A stretch of DNA of 6,333 nucleotides. It comes from Candidatus Peregrinibacteria bacterium (lineage in GTDB: Bacteria; Patescibacteriota; Gracilibacteria; UBA1369; LOWO2-01-FULL-3). The position numbers and the translations under genes were made by a program. Shown here piece by piece: positions 5,826 to 6,333 of this stretch. The DNA lies in NCBI GenBank assembly GCA_003566255.1, contig PXEC01000180.1, positions 1-6,333 of the forward strand, written 5' to 3'. Every line of letters begins with the position of its first letter. The first letter of the stretch is position 1. Below the pieces are notes generated by a model. The model did not search any database. It was not told the origin of the DNA and saw only the letters and a list, made by a program, of their open reading frames with translations.

Positions 5826-6333
5826 AAGATGAGGCCTTGGCATTAGTTCGCGGCATGTCGGATCCGGGACAAGCCCTGAATCGTCTCCGGGAATATCTCC
5901 AAGCCTTTGTCCTGCGGTCGTTCCATGAGAGCGAGATGTTCCGCCCGCTGGCGTTTGTCGGAGGCACGGCACTGCGCTTTCTCCACAACCTGCCGCGCTT
6001 CTCGGAAGACCTCGATTTTTCGCTCGTGTCGACTGACGGCTACGCGGGGCAGAAAGGGATGGCCAAGGTAAAGCGCGATCTCGCGCTGGCCGGATTCAAC
6101 CCGGAAGTGATCTGGAACGACCGCAAGGTCGTGCATACCGGATGGGTGCGTATTGCCGGCATCCTTCATGACGCGGGTTTGTCAGCGATGCCGGCGGAAA
6201 AGCTCGCCATCAAGGTGGAGATCGACACGCGGCCGCCGGCAGGGGCTCGGTGTGAGCGCCGGGTGGTGACCCGGCACGTCACCTTTCTGCTCCAGCATTA
6301 CGATCTGCCCTCGCTACTGGCCGGAAAACTCCA
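5822..6333 (+). CDS. abiEii: AbiEii-family nucleotidyltransferase toxin (partial, runs off right edge)
   Basis: AbiEii toxins are DNA-polymerase-beta-like nucleotidyltransferases. The related mycobacterial MenT enzymes add pyrimidine nucleotides to tRNA acceptor ends and stop growth. The 170 visible codons show motif I G47-G-T-A-L-R52 followed by S61-E-D-L-D-F-S67, with Asp63 and Asp65 as the expected metal ligands. They also show a later K131-V-E-I-D135 (third acidic residue and a lysine) and LPSLLAGKL (162-170), the start of the C-terminal motif with Lys169, just before the edge. All catalytic residues expected in this part are intact, so the toxin looks active. The C-terminal domain lies beyond the window. 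ATG 5822 overlaps the antitoxin's stop by four bases; no other start is plausible. I found it by translating the plus strand by hand, because the reading frame has no stop before the edge. Confidence 0.9.
   Translation, partial: MKDEALALVRGMSDPGQALNRLREYLQAFVLRSFHESEMFRPLAFVGGTALRFLHNLPRFSEDLDFSLVSTDGYAGQKGMAKVKRDLALAGFNPEVIWNDRKVVHTGWVRIAGILHDAGLSAMPAEKLAIKVEIDTRPPAGARCERRVVTRHVTFLLQHYDLPSLLAGKL

Noticed and set aside
1..6333. CRISPR array, tRNA, rRNA or insertion sequence
   Set aside because: No regularly spaced repeats, no tRNA cloverleaf or rRNA sequence recognised, and no transposase or terminal inverted repeats seen.

Overview
The window is bacterial chromosomal DNA with high G+C content, dense coding and ordinary Shine-Dalgarno use. 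PgpA together with a TrkA/TrkH-type potassium system fits a Gram-negative-type bacterium. The sequence alone does not fix the phylum, and I name no species.

Layout. (1) Positions 1-289, minus strand: the 5' end of pgpA (phosphatidylglycerophosphatase A), running off the left edge. (2) 290-655: a 366-base divergent intergenic region with no convincing gene. It holds a long imperfect hairpin (405-505), several short palindromes and a weak extended -10 promoter candidate for trkA. (3) 656-5065, plus strand: a potassium-uptake cluster of trkA (449 aa, two RCK modules), a canonical trkH (482 aa) and a second, diverged trkH (about 508 aa). The gaps are 12 bases between the first two genes and 15 to 72 bases between the last two, depending on the start chosen. 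(4) 5066-5183: a short intergenic stretch with a purine-rich 15-bp tandem duplication, a 12-bp perfect palindrome and then an A+T-rich promoter built around a large dyad. (5) 5184-6333, plus strand: an AbiE-type toxin-antitoxin pair, with abiEi (antitoxin/repressor) overlapping abiEii (nucleotidyltransferase toxin) by 4 bases. The toxin runs off the right edge.

How the genes work together. TrkA would form a nucleotide-gated cytoplasmic ring that controls the TrkH membrane channel. Two TrkH proteins sit with one TrkA. They differ in the intramembrane gate loop while keeping all four selectivity-filter glycines, which suggests two channel versions with different gating, or a mixed dimer. The AbiE pair is a separate unit with its own promoter and no evident functional link to potassium uptake.

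The most distinctive signals outside the genes are the 56-bp dyad (5139-5194), which surrounds the abiEi promoter and start codon and looks like the AbiEi autorepression operator, and the gate-loop divergence between the tandem TrkH proteins. I found no wholly new system. Every gene belongs to a known family.
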